Shown in pieces: positions 1-7,470 of a DNA stretch of 24,201 bases. The stretch comes from a virus, in IMG/VR virus record IMGVR_UViG_3300020385_000058, positions 1 to 24,201 of that record; one strand, given 5' to 3'. The notes under the pieces are model-generated. The model was not told the DNA's origin and did not search any database. It worked only from the letters and a program-made list of their open reading frames with translations. Position 1 is the stretch's first letter, and each line of letters begins with the position of its first letter. Both the position numbers and the translations under genes were made by a program.

Positions 1-124
1 CAATTACAAAATCATTCGTGATTAAATCAGGATATGTTCCTAATTTTTTTGCAAAATTACTGCTACCGCCTCCTCCTCCGTTTATTGAGTTAGGTAATAA
101 CACTCCTCCTTGAGTAACTGTCAT
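1..124 (-). CDS. Unknown Gly-rich protein, N-terminal part (cut by window edge)
   Basis: An open frame starts at the ATG at 124 and runs off the left end without a stop, giving 41 residues (MTVTQGGVLLPNSINGG...). It contains a run of five glycines followed by SSNFAKKLG. It lies 8 bp after the stop of the 113-aa gene upstream on the same strand and probably belongs to that transcription unit. Its position after the fibre and appendage genes suggests a virion or tail-tip protein, but this is inference from location only; no family is recognised. There is no Shine-Dalgarno sequence, as for its neighbours. Confidence 0.6.
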   Translation of the reverse strand, partial: MTVTQGGVLLPNSINGGGGGSSNFAKKLGTYPDLITNDFVI

Positions 125-132
125 ATATGTAT

Positions 133-474
133 TTAATTAGTTGGTGCGTCAGCTGTGTCCATAAAGCTCATATCGCAAGTGACATCTGTGCCATTTCCGG
201 CATTTTCTAAATTTAATCTAAAAATTCCAGTCATTGATACTTGCCTTAACAATACCGGGTAAATACTATCTTTATCAATTACATCCCCTGTGGAGTAAAA
301 GTTTAAATCACTAGATTGTTTTTCAATTGTAATTGTAGCGTCCCCTAAAACGCCTGTAAACTGTAATGCAATAAAACGTGTGGGGTATGGGTTGCTTCCG
401 CAGGTATAAGTTTCACTTACGCCATCTGTTGTTTGATTTTCAAAAAGCTGTTTAGGAGTTTTAGTAGGTTCCAT
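133..474 (-). CDS. Unknown 113-aa protein, probable virion accessory protein
   Basis: A complete 113-aa ORF with no signal peptide, no membrane segment and two cysteines (about residues 25 and 100). The pattern of alternating hydrophobic residues (RFIALQFTGVLGDATITIEK, then YPVLLRQVSM and IFRLNLENAG) suggests an all-beta fold of the kind used in phage fibres and decoration proteins; this is inference. It is the first gene after its own promoter and palindromic operator-like element (489-519), so it starts a transcription unit separate from the fibre genes to its right and followed by the partial gene at the window edge. No family is recognised. Confidence 0.7.
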   Translation of the reverse strand: MEPTKTPKQLFENQTTDGVSETYTCGSNPYPTRFIALQFTGVLGDATITIEKQSSDLNFYSTGDVIDKDSIYPVLLRQVSMTGIFRLNLENAGNGTDVTCDMSFMDTADAPTN

Positions 475-488
475 ATAATTTATTTATT

Positions 489-528
489 AATATAATACAT
501 TTAAAGTATTACATTAAGTATGTCAAAT
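489..528 (-). promoter_or_regulatory. Promoter with palindromic operator-like element (before 474)
   Basis: On the minus strand a perfect -35 box TTGACA (523-528) is followed after 16 bp by TTAAAT (501-506) as a possible -10. The -10 sits in the centre of a 31-bp imperfect palindrome at 489-519 whose half-sites match at 13 of 15 positions (left half on the minus strand TTAATGTAATAC). The same element occurs before the genes at 4507 and, more diverged, at 16901. The -10 assignment is tentative. Confidence 0.55.
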
Positions 529-531
529 TTT

Positions 532-1110
532 TTAACTATTTTTTTTTGTAATTGACACATTTGCTTCTTTTTTGATTGTAATAATAATATCACTAAGTTC
601 AAATTTAGAGGAGAATAATTCAAAAGGAAGGTCAATTGATTTATTTTTGCATTTTATTATTGGTGCAAAATTCACTGCAAATGTATCATTGTCTGCAAAT
701 ATTTTAAATCTATATTTTATTGTTGGTAATGTTGTTGAAAGTTTATCAGTTATTTCATAATTAAAATCTGGTTTATCATTAACTACTTGTCCGTTTACAA
801 AAAACTCCAAACCTGTCTCTAAAAATAATTTAAATTGCTCCTTCGCTTGGTCTGATGTGTAAGTGTTTTTACAATCCATTTGTAATTCAAATAAATATAT
901 CCCAGCTTTAGGCAGTGCAATAGCACCATTCTCGTCTTGATTTCTAAAAATTTTTTCATCAACTCCTATTGAAAAATTAGGCTTTGTTAATGTATCTTTG
1001 AATAAAGTAAAAAAAGAATACTCAAGTATATCTTCATTTTCATTTTTTCTTGTTTCAAAAGATTTAGTTGCGTCTTTGTGGACTTGAAAAAGAACTGTAT
1101 CGTTTGTCAT
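532..1110 (-). CDS. Unknown 192-aa protein, probable tail/fibre accessory protein
   Basis: A complete 192-aa ORF without signal peptide or membrane segment. Beta-rich sequence: the stretch LPKAGIYLFELQM (about residues 66-78) and later YRFKIFADNDTFAVNF resemble the strand pattern seen in C1q/TNF-like jelly-roll domains found in some phage receptor-binding proteins, but the match is only by eye. The C-terminus is Lys-rich (ITKKNS). It lies 33 bp downstream of the fibre gene and is the last gene before the separate promoter at 489-528, so it probably is co-transcribed with baseplate wedge and fibre genes. A receptor-binding or chaperone role is inferred from position only. Confidence 0.65.
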   Translation of the reverse strand: MTNDTVLFQVHKDATKSFETRKNENEDILEYSFFTLFKDTLTKPNFSIGVDEKIFRNQDENGAIALPKAGIYLFELQMDCKNTYTSDQAKEQFKLFLETGLEFFVNGQVVNDKPDFNYEITDKLSTTLPTIKYRFKIFADNDTFAVNFAPIIKCKNKSIDLPFELFSSKFELSDIIITIKKEANVSITKKNS

Positions 1111-1143
1111 TGTTTTTAAAAAAGTTATTTGTTTATTTATTCA

Positions 1144-2358
1144 TTACCAAGCTATTAAATAGTGGGCATCTACAATATATGGTTGCATGTTTTCATGAGA
1201 ACCACCACCAGCATTACTAGTAATAATATCTCGCCCAGCACCATTTTTTGATTGATAACTTGAACTAAAAACTACCACACCTGTAAAACGAACATCACCA
1301 TTAAGCACTCCAGTTGTCGTGTCTAGCGTACCAAACGTGGTGGAGCTATAAACTGAATATGTTAATTTTGGAACTTGCGATCTACTTAATGTTACCCTTG
1401 AAGCCCCACCTGTTGACCCTATTCCGTATGAACCGCCGTATGCAATTGACACTCTACCCGCCCTGCTTTCTAAGACTACACTTGCTCCCCAGCCTCTTTC
1501 TGCAAATAAAGTTGGTGCCTGTGCTTGCGTTAAAGTTTGACCGTTAAATAAATAAGCCTTTGCCCCGTTTGAAAAAGTTTTAATTGTTGGTACATTTTCA
1601 TTTGAAAAATATTTATACATTTTTATTGCTCCTAAATCTGTTGGATTTAGTTGTAAAGATTGGTTTACAAATTCAGTCGTTGCTATTCTATTTGAATTAT
1701 CTCCAATTGGCGGAGTTGGTGCAGTAGGTGTGCCTTGTAAAGCCGGCGATACTCTGAATGCATATTTAGTTTCTAAATCAATTAAATTATTTAAGTCGTT
1801 TAAATATGTCCAAGCATTGGTATCTGTCAAAATATTGCCTAAATTATTTGAAATTTTAGAAGTATATATTTTATTTGTACCAGCCTCTTTCACAATCGCA
1901 TTCTCATAATATTCAGTTGTGGATATCCAATCTGATAAACCTGCTCTTTGAATTTCTGCAATTAAGCTTGATAAAACATAAATTGGTGCATTTTCTATTT
2001 CTTCAAAAGCAAAAAATTTATTACCTACAACTACCCACCACGATTGGTCGCTAAAAGAATTGCCTTGGTTGGGATTATTTAAATCACCTCTAACCGAGCG
2101 ATAGATTGTATTTGTAACGGGGTCTTTGGCATACTCATTTGTTTGATAAGGCGTGTTGGCGTTATAATTAGAAATGTTTGACGGATTTGGGCTTTGAATT
2201 CTATCGGCGTTGGTAAAAGCGTCCCCCCACGTTGGACTATTTTGAATTGCATTTAAATCTAAGCTAGGTTGGGCATTTGATTGTGCGGCTGTTCCAGGTA
2301 TTACAATATTTTGTTGACCCGCCGTTAAATTTCCACCAAATATTTTTGCAGTCGTCAT
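1144..2358 (-). CDS. Tail fibre / collar-type receptor-binding protein
   Basis: This 404-aa protein looks like a tail fibre. Residues about 208-232 carry the hinge motif LQGTPTAPTPPIGDNSNRIA, followed by TTEFV, typical of tail fibres, where a Pro-rich hinge precedes ATTAFV. The C-terminal part (about 245-404) has the features of phage tail-collar or microcystin-dependent protein tips: glycine/serine-rich strands, SRSQVPKL and the closing SHENMQPYI motif. The N-terminal half holds two similar modules (about 64-108 and 144-186) with the spacing Y...Y..A....T..IY.......DxxxW seen in small carbohydrate-binding modules. It follows the DUF2612 linker by 14 bp, as expected for a fibre attached to the baseplate. 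It should recognise the host surface; the receptor is unknown. Confidence 0.8.
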   Translation of the reverse strand: MTTAKIFGGNLTAGQQNIVIPGTAAQSNAQPSLDLNAIQNSPTWGDAFTNADRIQSPNPSNISNYNANTPYQTNEYAKDPVTNTIYRSVRGDLNNPNQGNSFSDQSWWVVVGNKFFAFEEIENAPIYVLSSLIAEIQRAGLSDWISTTEYYENAIVKEAGTNKIYTSKISNNLGNILTDTNAWTYLNDLNNLIDLETKYAFRVSPALQGTPTAPTPPIGDNSNRIATTEFVNQSLQLNPTDLGAIKMYKYFSNENVPTIKTFSNGAKAYLFNGQTLTQAQAPTLFAERGWGASVVLESRAGRVSIAYGGSYGIGSTGGASRVTLSRSQVPKLTYSVYSSTTFGTLDTTTGVLNGDVRFTGVVVFSSSYQSKNGAGRDIITSNAGGGSHENMQPYIVDAHYLIAW

Positions 2359-2372
2359 ATGTTAATTTTTAA

Positions 2373-2954
2373 TTAATAATTAATAATTTCATTTGTTTTA
2401 ATAAAACCTCCCAAACCATCGCTTCCAATCTTATCTAGCCCCGCTGTTTCATTATAATCAAAGGCACTTATTAATTGGCATGAAGAGTTTTGACTGTCAA
2501 TAATACTAATTGCAACGCCAGCTGGTCGTGGCAACAAATCATTAGCAATTGCAATTTCTAATAAATTGTTAGGAAGTGTTGCGAAGTAAAACATTGACAT
2601 ATCATTATTTGTTTTCATTAATAAATCATAACCAAATACTTCAAAAAGGCTTGCATTGATGCTATATCCTGAAGCGTTACTATTATTTATAATAATTTGC
2701 AGTGAAACCAAATCTCGCAATTCTTTTTCATCTAAATTTAAAATAGTGTCAATTAACGGAAGACCCGCATAATCTGCTAATCTTAAAAGTTGTGCCTTTG
2801 TTGCAGTTTTAATATCAAAAGCGGTTCGCACTTCTTCAATTTCTGAAAATAAATTTAACTCACTAACCATTGCCTTTATAAGTCCTTCTATCTTTGGTTT
2901 TGCTTTATATTGCCAAATTAAAAGGTTTGAGTAATATTTTTCGTAATCTTGCAT
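2373..2954 (-). CDS. DUF2612-family baseplate protein (wedge-to-fibre connector)
   Basis: The 193-aa protein opens with YEKYYSNLLIWQYKAKPKIE and then FDIKTATKAQLLRLADYAGLPL, which matches the pattern of DUF2612 proteins (LL..Qy..kPK......, fDl.tA.G.QLd.lG...G). These proteins lie between gpJ-like wedge proteins and tail fibres in myophages and correspond in position to P2 gpI and Mu gp48. The role inferred is connecting the fibre to the baseplate wedge. The start lies 2 bp after the stop of the gpJ-like gene, so translation is likely coupled, and the fibre gene follows within 14 bp. No odd features. Confidence 0.75.
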   Translation of the reverse strand: MQDYEKYYSNLLIWQYKAKPKIEGLIKAMVSELNLFSEIEEVRTAFDIKTATKAQLLRLADYAGLPLIDTILNLDEKELRDLVSLQIIINNSNASGYSINASLFEVFGYDLLMKTNNDMSMFYFATLPNNLLEIAIANDLLPRPAGVAISIIDSQNSSCQLISAFDYNETAGLDKIGSDGLGGFIKTNEIINY

Positions 2955-2956
2955 AT

Positions 2957-4150
2957 TTATATTAATGTAATGTTAATATTTGTCGCCGAAGCTCCCCATT
3001 TATTTTTAAAATCAGGAGTTGGTAAAATATTAGTAAAGTTAATATTATTATTAGAGATTTGCAAATTAAATGCAAAAGCGTTTAACCCTAACTGCTTTAA
3101 TGTATCAACTAATGTACAAGTTAAATTACCACTATTTGCTGTTTCATTTAACTCAAAAGTAATATTTGAGGCATATGTTTCTTTTAAAATATTTAAATCA
3201 ATAGGGTTAGTCGTGTTATTTTGTATATCAAATTTGATATAAATTGAAATAGTTTCTGCTCTTTCAAATTTTATATTATTAACTTGACCAGCTGGCTGAA
3301 TAACTGGAACTATAACATCTCCGTTCATTCCAGTGCCACACGGCTTTGTTCTATCAATTGCAATTGCAACTTCTTCATCACTTCCGCCTTCTACAATAAC
3401 TTTGATAGAGTGAGAGATTAATCCGTTTGCATCTGTTACTGGCGTTGAATTTTCTAAAATTAAAGCATTAGTAACATTTGGAATTGCAAACAGTCTTGCA
3501 TAAATTGCCTTGATATAACCGCTTGCGTTGATTGCAGAAGATTGTCTTTGCCTAATTTTATAAGCTCCATCCGTTTCTTCCAAAGTTCCAACACTAAGTG
3601 GTGGTTGAGGGTTATTAACCGCCGTAATACCTAACTGCACAGTTACAATATTTGTTAAAGTATTAGGTAATGCTTCTATTTCTCCAAATTCTGTTGCTTG
3701 AAATAACAAAGTATTTACTCCGACTTGCGTAAAAGCTGAATTAACTAATGCAAAATTAACTCCATTTCCGTTTGATATTGTAAAAGCTGAATTATTGATA
3801 TTACCATCTAATCCTTGTAGTGGAACAATTGTAGTTGCCGTTATTTCAACTTCTTGCTGTGTGTAAGTGCCAGTTTTTCTATAAACATTATCACCCGCTC
3901 CTAAGTAATCTAAATTAACTCCATTTGAGTTATCAATGCTTTTAATTAAATTATACACTTCAACAAGTTGCGTTTGCATGTCTATAAACAATTGGGCTTG
4001 AATTTGTGTAAATTGACCCCATGGTGAATTTGAGTTAAAATCAAGGTCGTTATCATTAAAAATACTTTTTAATGAATTTTGTATGCTTTCTAACTTTTCT
4101 TGATATGTAACCGTTTTTACTCCTTCCGATGTTACAAATGTATTTGTCAT
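2957..4150 (-). CDS. Baseplate wedge protein, gpJ/Mu gp47-like
   Basis: This 397-aa protein has the layout of the Baseplate_J family (P2 gpJ, Mu gp47, T4 gp6-like): an N-terminal segment followed by GVNLDYLGAGDNVYRKTGTY (around residue 78), a central beta-rich region, then ETDGAYKIRQRQSSAINASG (around 188-207), which matches the family signature of an Asp/Glu...R.R....... sequence. It would form the ring of wedge proteins around the tail hub. The stop of the gp25-like gene immediately precedes its ATG (0 bp gap), typical of a gp46-gp47 pair, and the DUF2612 gene follows after 2 bp. Confidence 0.85.
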   Translation of the reverse strand: MTNTFVTSEGVKTVTYQEKLESIQNSLKSIFNDNDLDFNSNSPWGQFTQIQAQLFIDMQTQLVEVYNLIKSIDNSNGVNLDYLGAGDNVYRKTGTYTQQEVEITATTIVPLQGLDGNINNSAFTISNGNGVNFALVNSAFTQVGVNTLLFQATEFGEIEALPNTLTNIVTVQLGITAVNNPQPPLSVGTLEETDGAYKIRQRQSSAINASGYIKAIYARLFAIPNVTNALILENSTPVTDANGLISHSIKVIVEGGSDEEVAIAIDRTKPCGTGMNGDVIVPVIQPAGQVNNIKFERAETISIYIKFDIQNNTTNPIDLNILKETYASNITFELNETANSGNLTCTLVDTLKQLGLNAFAFNLQISNNNINFTNILPTPDFKNKWGASATNINITLI

Positions 4151-4507
4151 TTATGAAAATAAAAATTGACCGACATTATCATCGCTAAATATAGTTTTAT
4201 AGTTTACTGCTACCGATAATTCACCCGTTGCATAATTGTATTCATAATTAATATCATTGACTGCAGATACATTATTTGTATTTGTAATAATTGTTTTAAT
4301 TTGAGAAATTAGCTCCTCTCTTCCTTGCTTAGTTCGTGGCGGATTTATCCAATCTATTCCAGCATTAAGGTTAAAAAAGCAATCAAAAACTTGTTCTTTA
4401 ATTCGTGTTTTAACATTTTGCATAGTTTCAAGATTATTTTTAATCAAAATAGGTCCCCTTTGAGAAATAGCTATATCTCCATTATCATCCAAAGCCCAAG
4501 TTGTCAT
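4151..4507 (-). CDS. Baseplate wedge protein, gp25/Mu gp46-like
   Basis: The 118-aa protein has the size and pattern of gp25/gp46-like wedge proteins: N-terminal beta hairpin (WALDDNGDIAISQRGPILI), helix with the sequence TMQNVKTRIKEQVFDCFFNLNAGIDW and a C-terminal strand region with VAVNYKT. The glutamate-containing helix start (KTRI...QV) and N..GIDW segment fit the family. It would link wedge and sheath and help initiate sheath polymerisation. It is the first gene after the promoter and palindromic element at 4514-4573 and is directly followed by the gpJ-like gene, so it heads a baseplate-fibre operon. Confidence 0.75.
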   Translation of the reverse strand: MTTWALDDNGDIAISQRGPILIKNNLETMQNVKTRIKEQVFDCFFNLNAGIDWINPPRTKQGREELISQIKTIITNTNNVSAVNDINYEYNYATGELSVAVNYKTIFSDDNVGQFLFS

Positions 4508-4513
4508 TATATC

Positions 4514-4573
4514 TTAATATACTATATTTAAAGTAATACATTAAAAATGTAAAAGCAAATTGTTTTTTGTCAA
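4514..4573 (-). promoter_or_regulatory. Promoter with palindromic operator-like element (before 4507)
   Basis: On the minus strand TTGACA (4568-4573, within GCTTGACAA) is followed after 16 bp by TACATT (4546-4551). Immediately downstream, at 4514-4544, is a 31-bp imperfect palindrome (left half on the minus strand TTAATGTATTAC, right half TAGTATATTAA), which would overlap the transcription start. It differs from the element at 489-519 at three positions. The 73-bp gap between the spike and gp25-like genes holds nothing else. Confidence 0.65.
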
Positions 4574-4580
4574 GCAAAAC

Positions 4581-5282
4581 TTATTTTAAAAGATTATTAA
4601 ATTGATTTTTTACATTATTTAAATCAGATTTAACTCCATTTAATGCACTTACAGTGCCACCATCTGGAATAGATATGTCTCCTGTTGACTGATCCTGTAC
4701 TTTAAAATTCTCTAATACGCCGATTAAACTATCAATATTGCCAATTAAATTATCTGCGCAAGATTTTAAACTTTCATTTGTGTTTGTAAGGCCTATCTTA
4801 TCATCTAAAGATATTTTAGTTCCTTCAAAAAAAAGTTCTGTTGCATTGTTATTGTAATTTTGAAGCGGTGCAGTATTAGGGAATATTCCTATTATAGCAA
4901 TTCCGTCTGAAAAAGAATGAGATCTTAAACTTGCAAGTGGAATTTCTTTAGTAAGCCCTGTTTCTTTCCAGTTAGTTAAATTTCTATCGTTAAATTGAAT
5001 TATGCAAAAATCATTTTCTGTTATAGGCATTGTTAAACCACCTTGCAACGTTGCATTAATTTGTACGGGTATGTCAATTAAAGGTTCAGGTGCATATTCT
5101 ATTACCGAACCTTTTTCTCCCTGCCTTTGCAAATTATCAACCAACTGCACTGTTGCTCTTTGCGTTGTAGGGTCAAAAGATACAATTACACCTATTCTAG
5201 TGCAATTAATTTTATATCCTATTTCATCTTTTATTTGCTCTAACAAATCTGATAAATTACTTTGATTTTTTTGAGGTTGCAT
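4581..5282 (-). CDS. Baseplate central spike protein (Gp138-N/gpV-like)
   Basis: The 233-aa protein contains an N-terminal OB-fold pattern of tail spikes: INCTRIGVIVSFDPTTQRAT (residues about 25-45) followed by DIPVQINATLQGGLTMPITEND and FNDRN, which fits the Gp138 N-terminal domain or P2 gpV family. The C-terminal part (about 130-233) would form the trimeric shaft; no iron-binding HxH tip motif is visible. I use the ATG at 5282, directly after the hub stop at 5284; a GTG 30 bp upstream would extend it by 10 residues into the hub gene and has no better ribosome binding site. It is the last gene of the long head-tail unit. Confidence 0.75.
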   Translation of the reverse strand: MQPQKNQSNLSDLLEQIKDEIGYKINCTRIGVIVSFDPTTQRATVQLVDNLQRQGEKGSVIEYAPEPLIDIPVQINATLQGGLTMPITENDFCIIQFNDRNLTNWKETGLTKEIPLASLRSHSFSDGIAIIGIFPNTAPLQNYNNNATELFFEGTKISLDDKIGLTNTNESLKSCADNLIGNIDSLIGVLENFKVQDQSTGDISIPDGGTVSALNGVKSDLNNVKNQFNNLLK

Positions 5283-5283
5283 A

Positions 5284-6291
5284 TTATTTTGATTTAATAA
5301 TTTTAAAACCACCTGCAGTTTCTTGTCCTATATATAATTGCAGTGTTGTAATTAAATCACCGGGTTCTGCGGGGCTTATTGTCCCTTGATGATTAATTCC
5401 TACAATTTTATAAGCACCGTTATATTGAGGTGTTATTACTGATTTTATTTCTACAAATTGCCCTAGTATAAAACGAGGCTCAAAAGTCATTTTAACTTCT
5501 AAAAGAGTATCTTTTCTTGATATGCTTTCTTGACTTAAACCGCTTTCAGCACTAATAACTTGCACTAAACCTTCAACCGCTTCATCATTATCAACTAAAA
5601 AAACTTCTCCATTATCAATATAAAACTGATCCCCAAAATAATGTTTTAAAATCTTTAAAGGGTTATCCATAAATGTTTGAGGGCTTAAGGGCTTTGAAAG
5701 TACTTTTTTTAAATTTTCAACAGTTAGATTTTGAAAATTGAAATTTAGTTGAAATAAACAATCTTTTACTAAATCGCCTAATGTAGCTCCTTTTCCATAA
5801 CTTTTATTAAATAAACTAGTAATCCCGTTATTATTATATCCATTTTCTTGACATATTAATTTAGTTAATAATGTAGGACGCTGAGATTGAGGACCTCCTT
5901 CCATTATATTTCCTATAAAAATATTATCAAATATAGTTTTATTATTATCACTTCCCATATATCCCGCACTTAAATTAACAAGTCTGTATTGTAATTTTTT
6001 GTCTGTACCTTCTATTGCATAAGGTATATTAAATTTATCTTGCAATAAATATTCTCTTGAAATTGCGTTTAAATTATAAATTTCAATTGTAGCCGTGTTG
6101 TTTACTTGAAAACCTCTATTGACATTAAATTTAATTGTTAAGCCGGGCTGAATACTGTTGCCTTCTTTAATTACAGGATGAGAAATAACATAAGATTTAG
6201 TATTAAAATTTATTGTGTTTTCATCAAGTAATATGGGGGGAGAACCTATATTTGGGTTTATGGTTAGCTTGTAAGCTCTGTTAAATTTCAT
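5284..6291 (-). CDS. Baseplate hub protein (gp27-like)
   Basis: A 335-aa protein in the hub position between the plug and the spike. The N-terminus (VISHPVIKEGNSIQPGLTIK, then NTATIEIYNLNAISREYLLQ) shows the pattern of gp27/gpD-like hub domains found in many myophages, where a strand-rich domain precedes a helix on which Asn-Leu-rich turns follow. Later segments (LILGQFVEIKS-like GQFVEIKSVITPQYNGAYK and GINHQGT) fit the hub's C-terminal beta barrel. Its start overlaps the stop of the plug gene (ATGA at 6288-6291), indicating coupling. Function as tail tube hub is inferred from these patterns and gene order. Confidence 0.7.
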   Translation of the reverse strand: MKFNRAYKLTINPNIGSPPILLDENTINFNTKSYVISHPVIKEGNSIQPGLTIKFNVNRGFQVNNTATIEIYNLNAISREYLLQDKFNIPYAIEGTDKKLQYRLVNLSAGYMGSDNNKTIFDNIFIGNIMEGGPQSQRPTLLTKLICQENGYNNNGITSLFNKSYGKGATLGDLVKDCLFQLNFNFQNLTVENLKKVLSKPLSPQTFMDNPLKILKHYFGDQFYIDNGEVFLVDNDEAVEGLVQVISAESGLSQESISRKDTLLEVKMTFEPRFILGQFVEIKSVITPQYNGAYKIVGINHQGTISPAEPGDLITTLQLYIGQETAGGFKIIKSK

Positions 6292-6638
6292 ACATTAGAT
6301 ATTAATTCATCAATTTCTGTAATATCTTCTTTATCCAGTAAATAAGCTTCAACTCTTCCGTTTTCAAAATCGTCAGGATACCAAAGCTCCCCGCCATCAT
6401 TTACAACAAAGCTTAATCCAAAATTTAATTTATATTTAAAAGGGTTTAAAACATTAATGTTGTTAGTTATTTTTTGATTTAACAAAGTAAAGTTTAAATT
6501 ATTATAAATAATATCAAAATACCAACCACTAGTTAATGATTTATAATATAAATTCATTCTAAAGCTACTACCATCTGGTAATACAATGGTTTTAGTCTGG
6601 TTAGGCGAATTGTTAAAAGTGTTCTTTAAAATTAACAT
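6288..6638 (-). CDS. Baseplate plug protein (Pam3 gp18-type)
   Basis: The 116-aa protein matches the size and pattern of the small baseplate plug domain described in Pam3-like myophages: SFRMNLYYKSLTSGWYFDII, a central strand, then KYKLNFGLSFVVNDGGELWY and PDDFENGRVEAYLLDKEDI. The motif W.fDI.......L.......L..........l....dg.....DdFe.gr..l......e is characteristic. It lies between the Dit-like protein and the hub, the expected site. Its TGA stop overlaps the ATG of the hub gene. Confidence 0.7.
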   Translation of the reverse strand: MLILKNTFNNSPNQTKTIVLPDGSSFRMNLYYKSLTSGWYFDIIYNNLNFTLLNQKITNNINVLNPFKYKLNFGLSFVVNDGGELWYPDDFENGRVEAYLLDKEDITEIDELISNV

Positions 6639-6648
6639 AGTAAATTAA

Positions 6649-7470
6649 TTAAATATTTTGAATTATATTGGCTATCTTTTCACCACCAATATCTCTAATT
6701 ATACTTATTGGCGTTTTGTCAGTTGTTTCACCTTGCACTTTGCCCTGACTAGTTGCTCCAGTGTTTTCTTCTGAAGCCCTTCCTGCAAAATTACTTGCGT
6801 CAATTGTTTCAAATAAAGTTTCTGCAATTCTCCACTCTTGAAGCTCAACAACAAAGTCAATTGCGTCAAAAGTATTTTCTCTCGTTTTTTTGTCAACAGA
6901 AGTAATAACCATATTTTTATGATAAGTCCCATCAGGTTCTGTTAAACTTAAAATTGTGCTTGTTTGCCATAAAGCTTTTAAATAAGAATAAGCTTTTCCA
7001 GAAGCTCTGTCTGATGGGTTTAATTCTTTAACAGTGTTCCAAAAGTCAACTGCACTGTTGACTGTATTTTGTATATCTTTTTTTTGTGCTTGGTCTGTAG
7101 TGTTTTTAAGTTGTTGCATGCCTTCTGTAAGTTTAGGAATTGCAACAGTTAGCACGGTTAGTTTTTGAGTTAATCTCTCAAGTAAGTTAGGGTCGCTTTG
7201 TGAATTGTAAGCTTTTTCAAAAACAAATCCCGTCATTGTAATTCTCTTAGGTTCAAACACTACATGGTCCGTTATATAAGTTCCGTCTTCAACATAGTTA
7301 GTAGTGTAACGGCTGACTTCTTTTAAATTAGAATTAATAACTTTGTCAAAATTAAAGCCTGCAATACCTAGCCTTTGCAGTGGTGACACAATATAATTGT
7401 TTAAATTTTGTGCTACCTTATTTAAATTTGGTTGTATTTTTTCAAAAGCAGTATTTTTAGAAGTTGTCAT
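6649..7470 (-). CDS. Dit-like baseplate/tail cap protein
   Basis: This 273-aa protein directly follows the tape measure gene. The sequence TYITDHVVFEPKRITMTGFV (about residues 63-82) matches the N-terminal domain of Dit-like proteins (itDHvi..P..it..G.v), which form the ring joining tail tube to hub. Two later segments (LTEPDGTYHKNMVITSVDKK and DAIDFVVELQEWRI, about 178-215) fit the family's beta-barrel core, where a 'M.I.s....r....nai.f...L.e.ri' pattern is typical. Its ATG overlaps the TGA of the plug's neighbour on the other side: the tape measure stop at 7467 lies within its start (ATGA), so the two are translationally coupled. Confidence 0.7.
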   Translation of the reverse strand: MTTSKNTAFEKIQPNLNKVAQNLNNYIVSPLQRLGIAGFNFDKVINSNLKEVSRYTTNYVEDGTYITDHVVFEPKRITMTGFVFEKAYNSQSDPNLLERLTQKLTVLTVAIPKLTEGMQQLKNTTDQAQKKDIQNTVNSAVDFWNTVKELNPSDRASGKAYSYLKALWQTSTILSLTEPDGTYHKNMVITSVDKKTRENTFDAIDFVVELQEWRIAETLFETIDASNFAGRASEENTGATSQGKVQGETTDKTPISIIRDIGGEKIANIIQNI

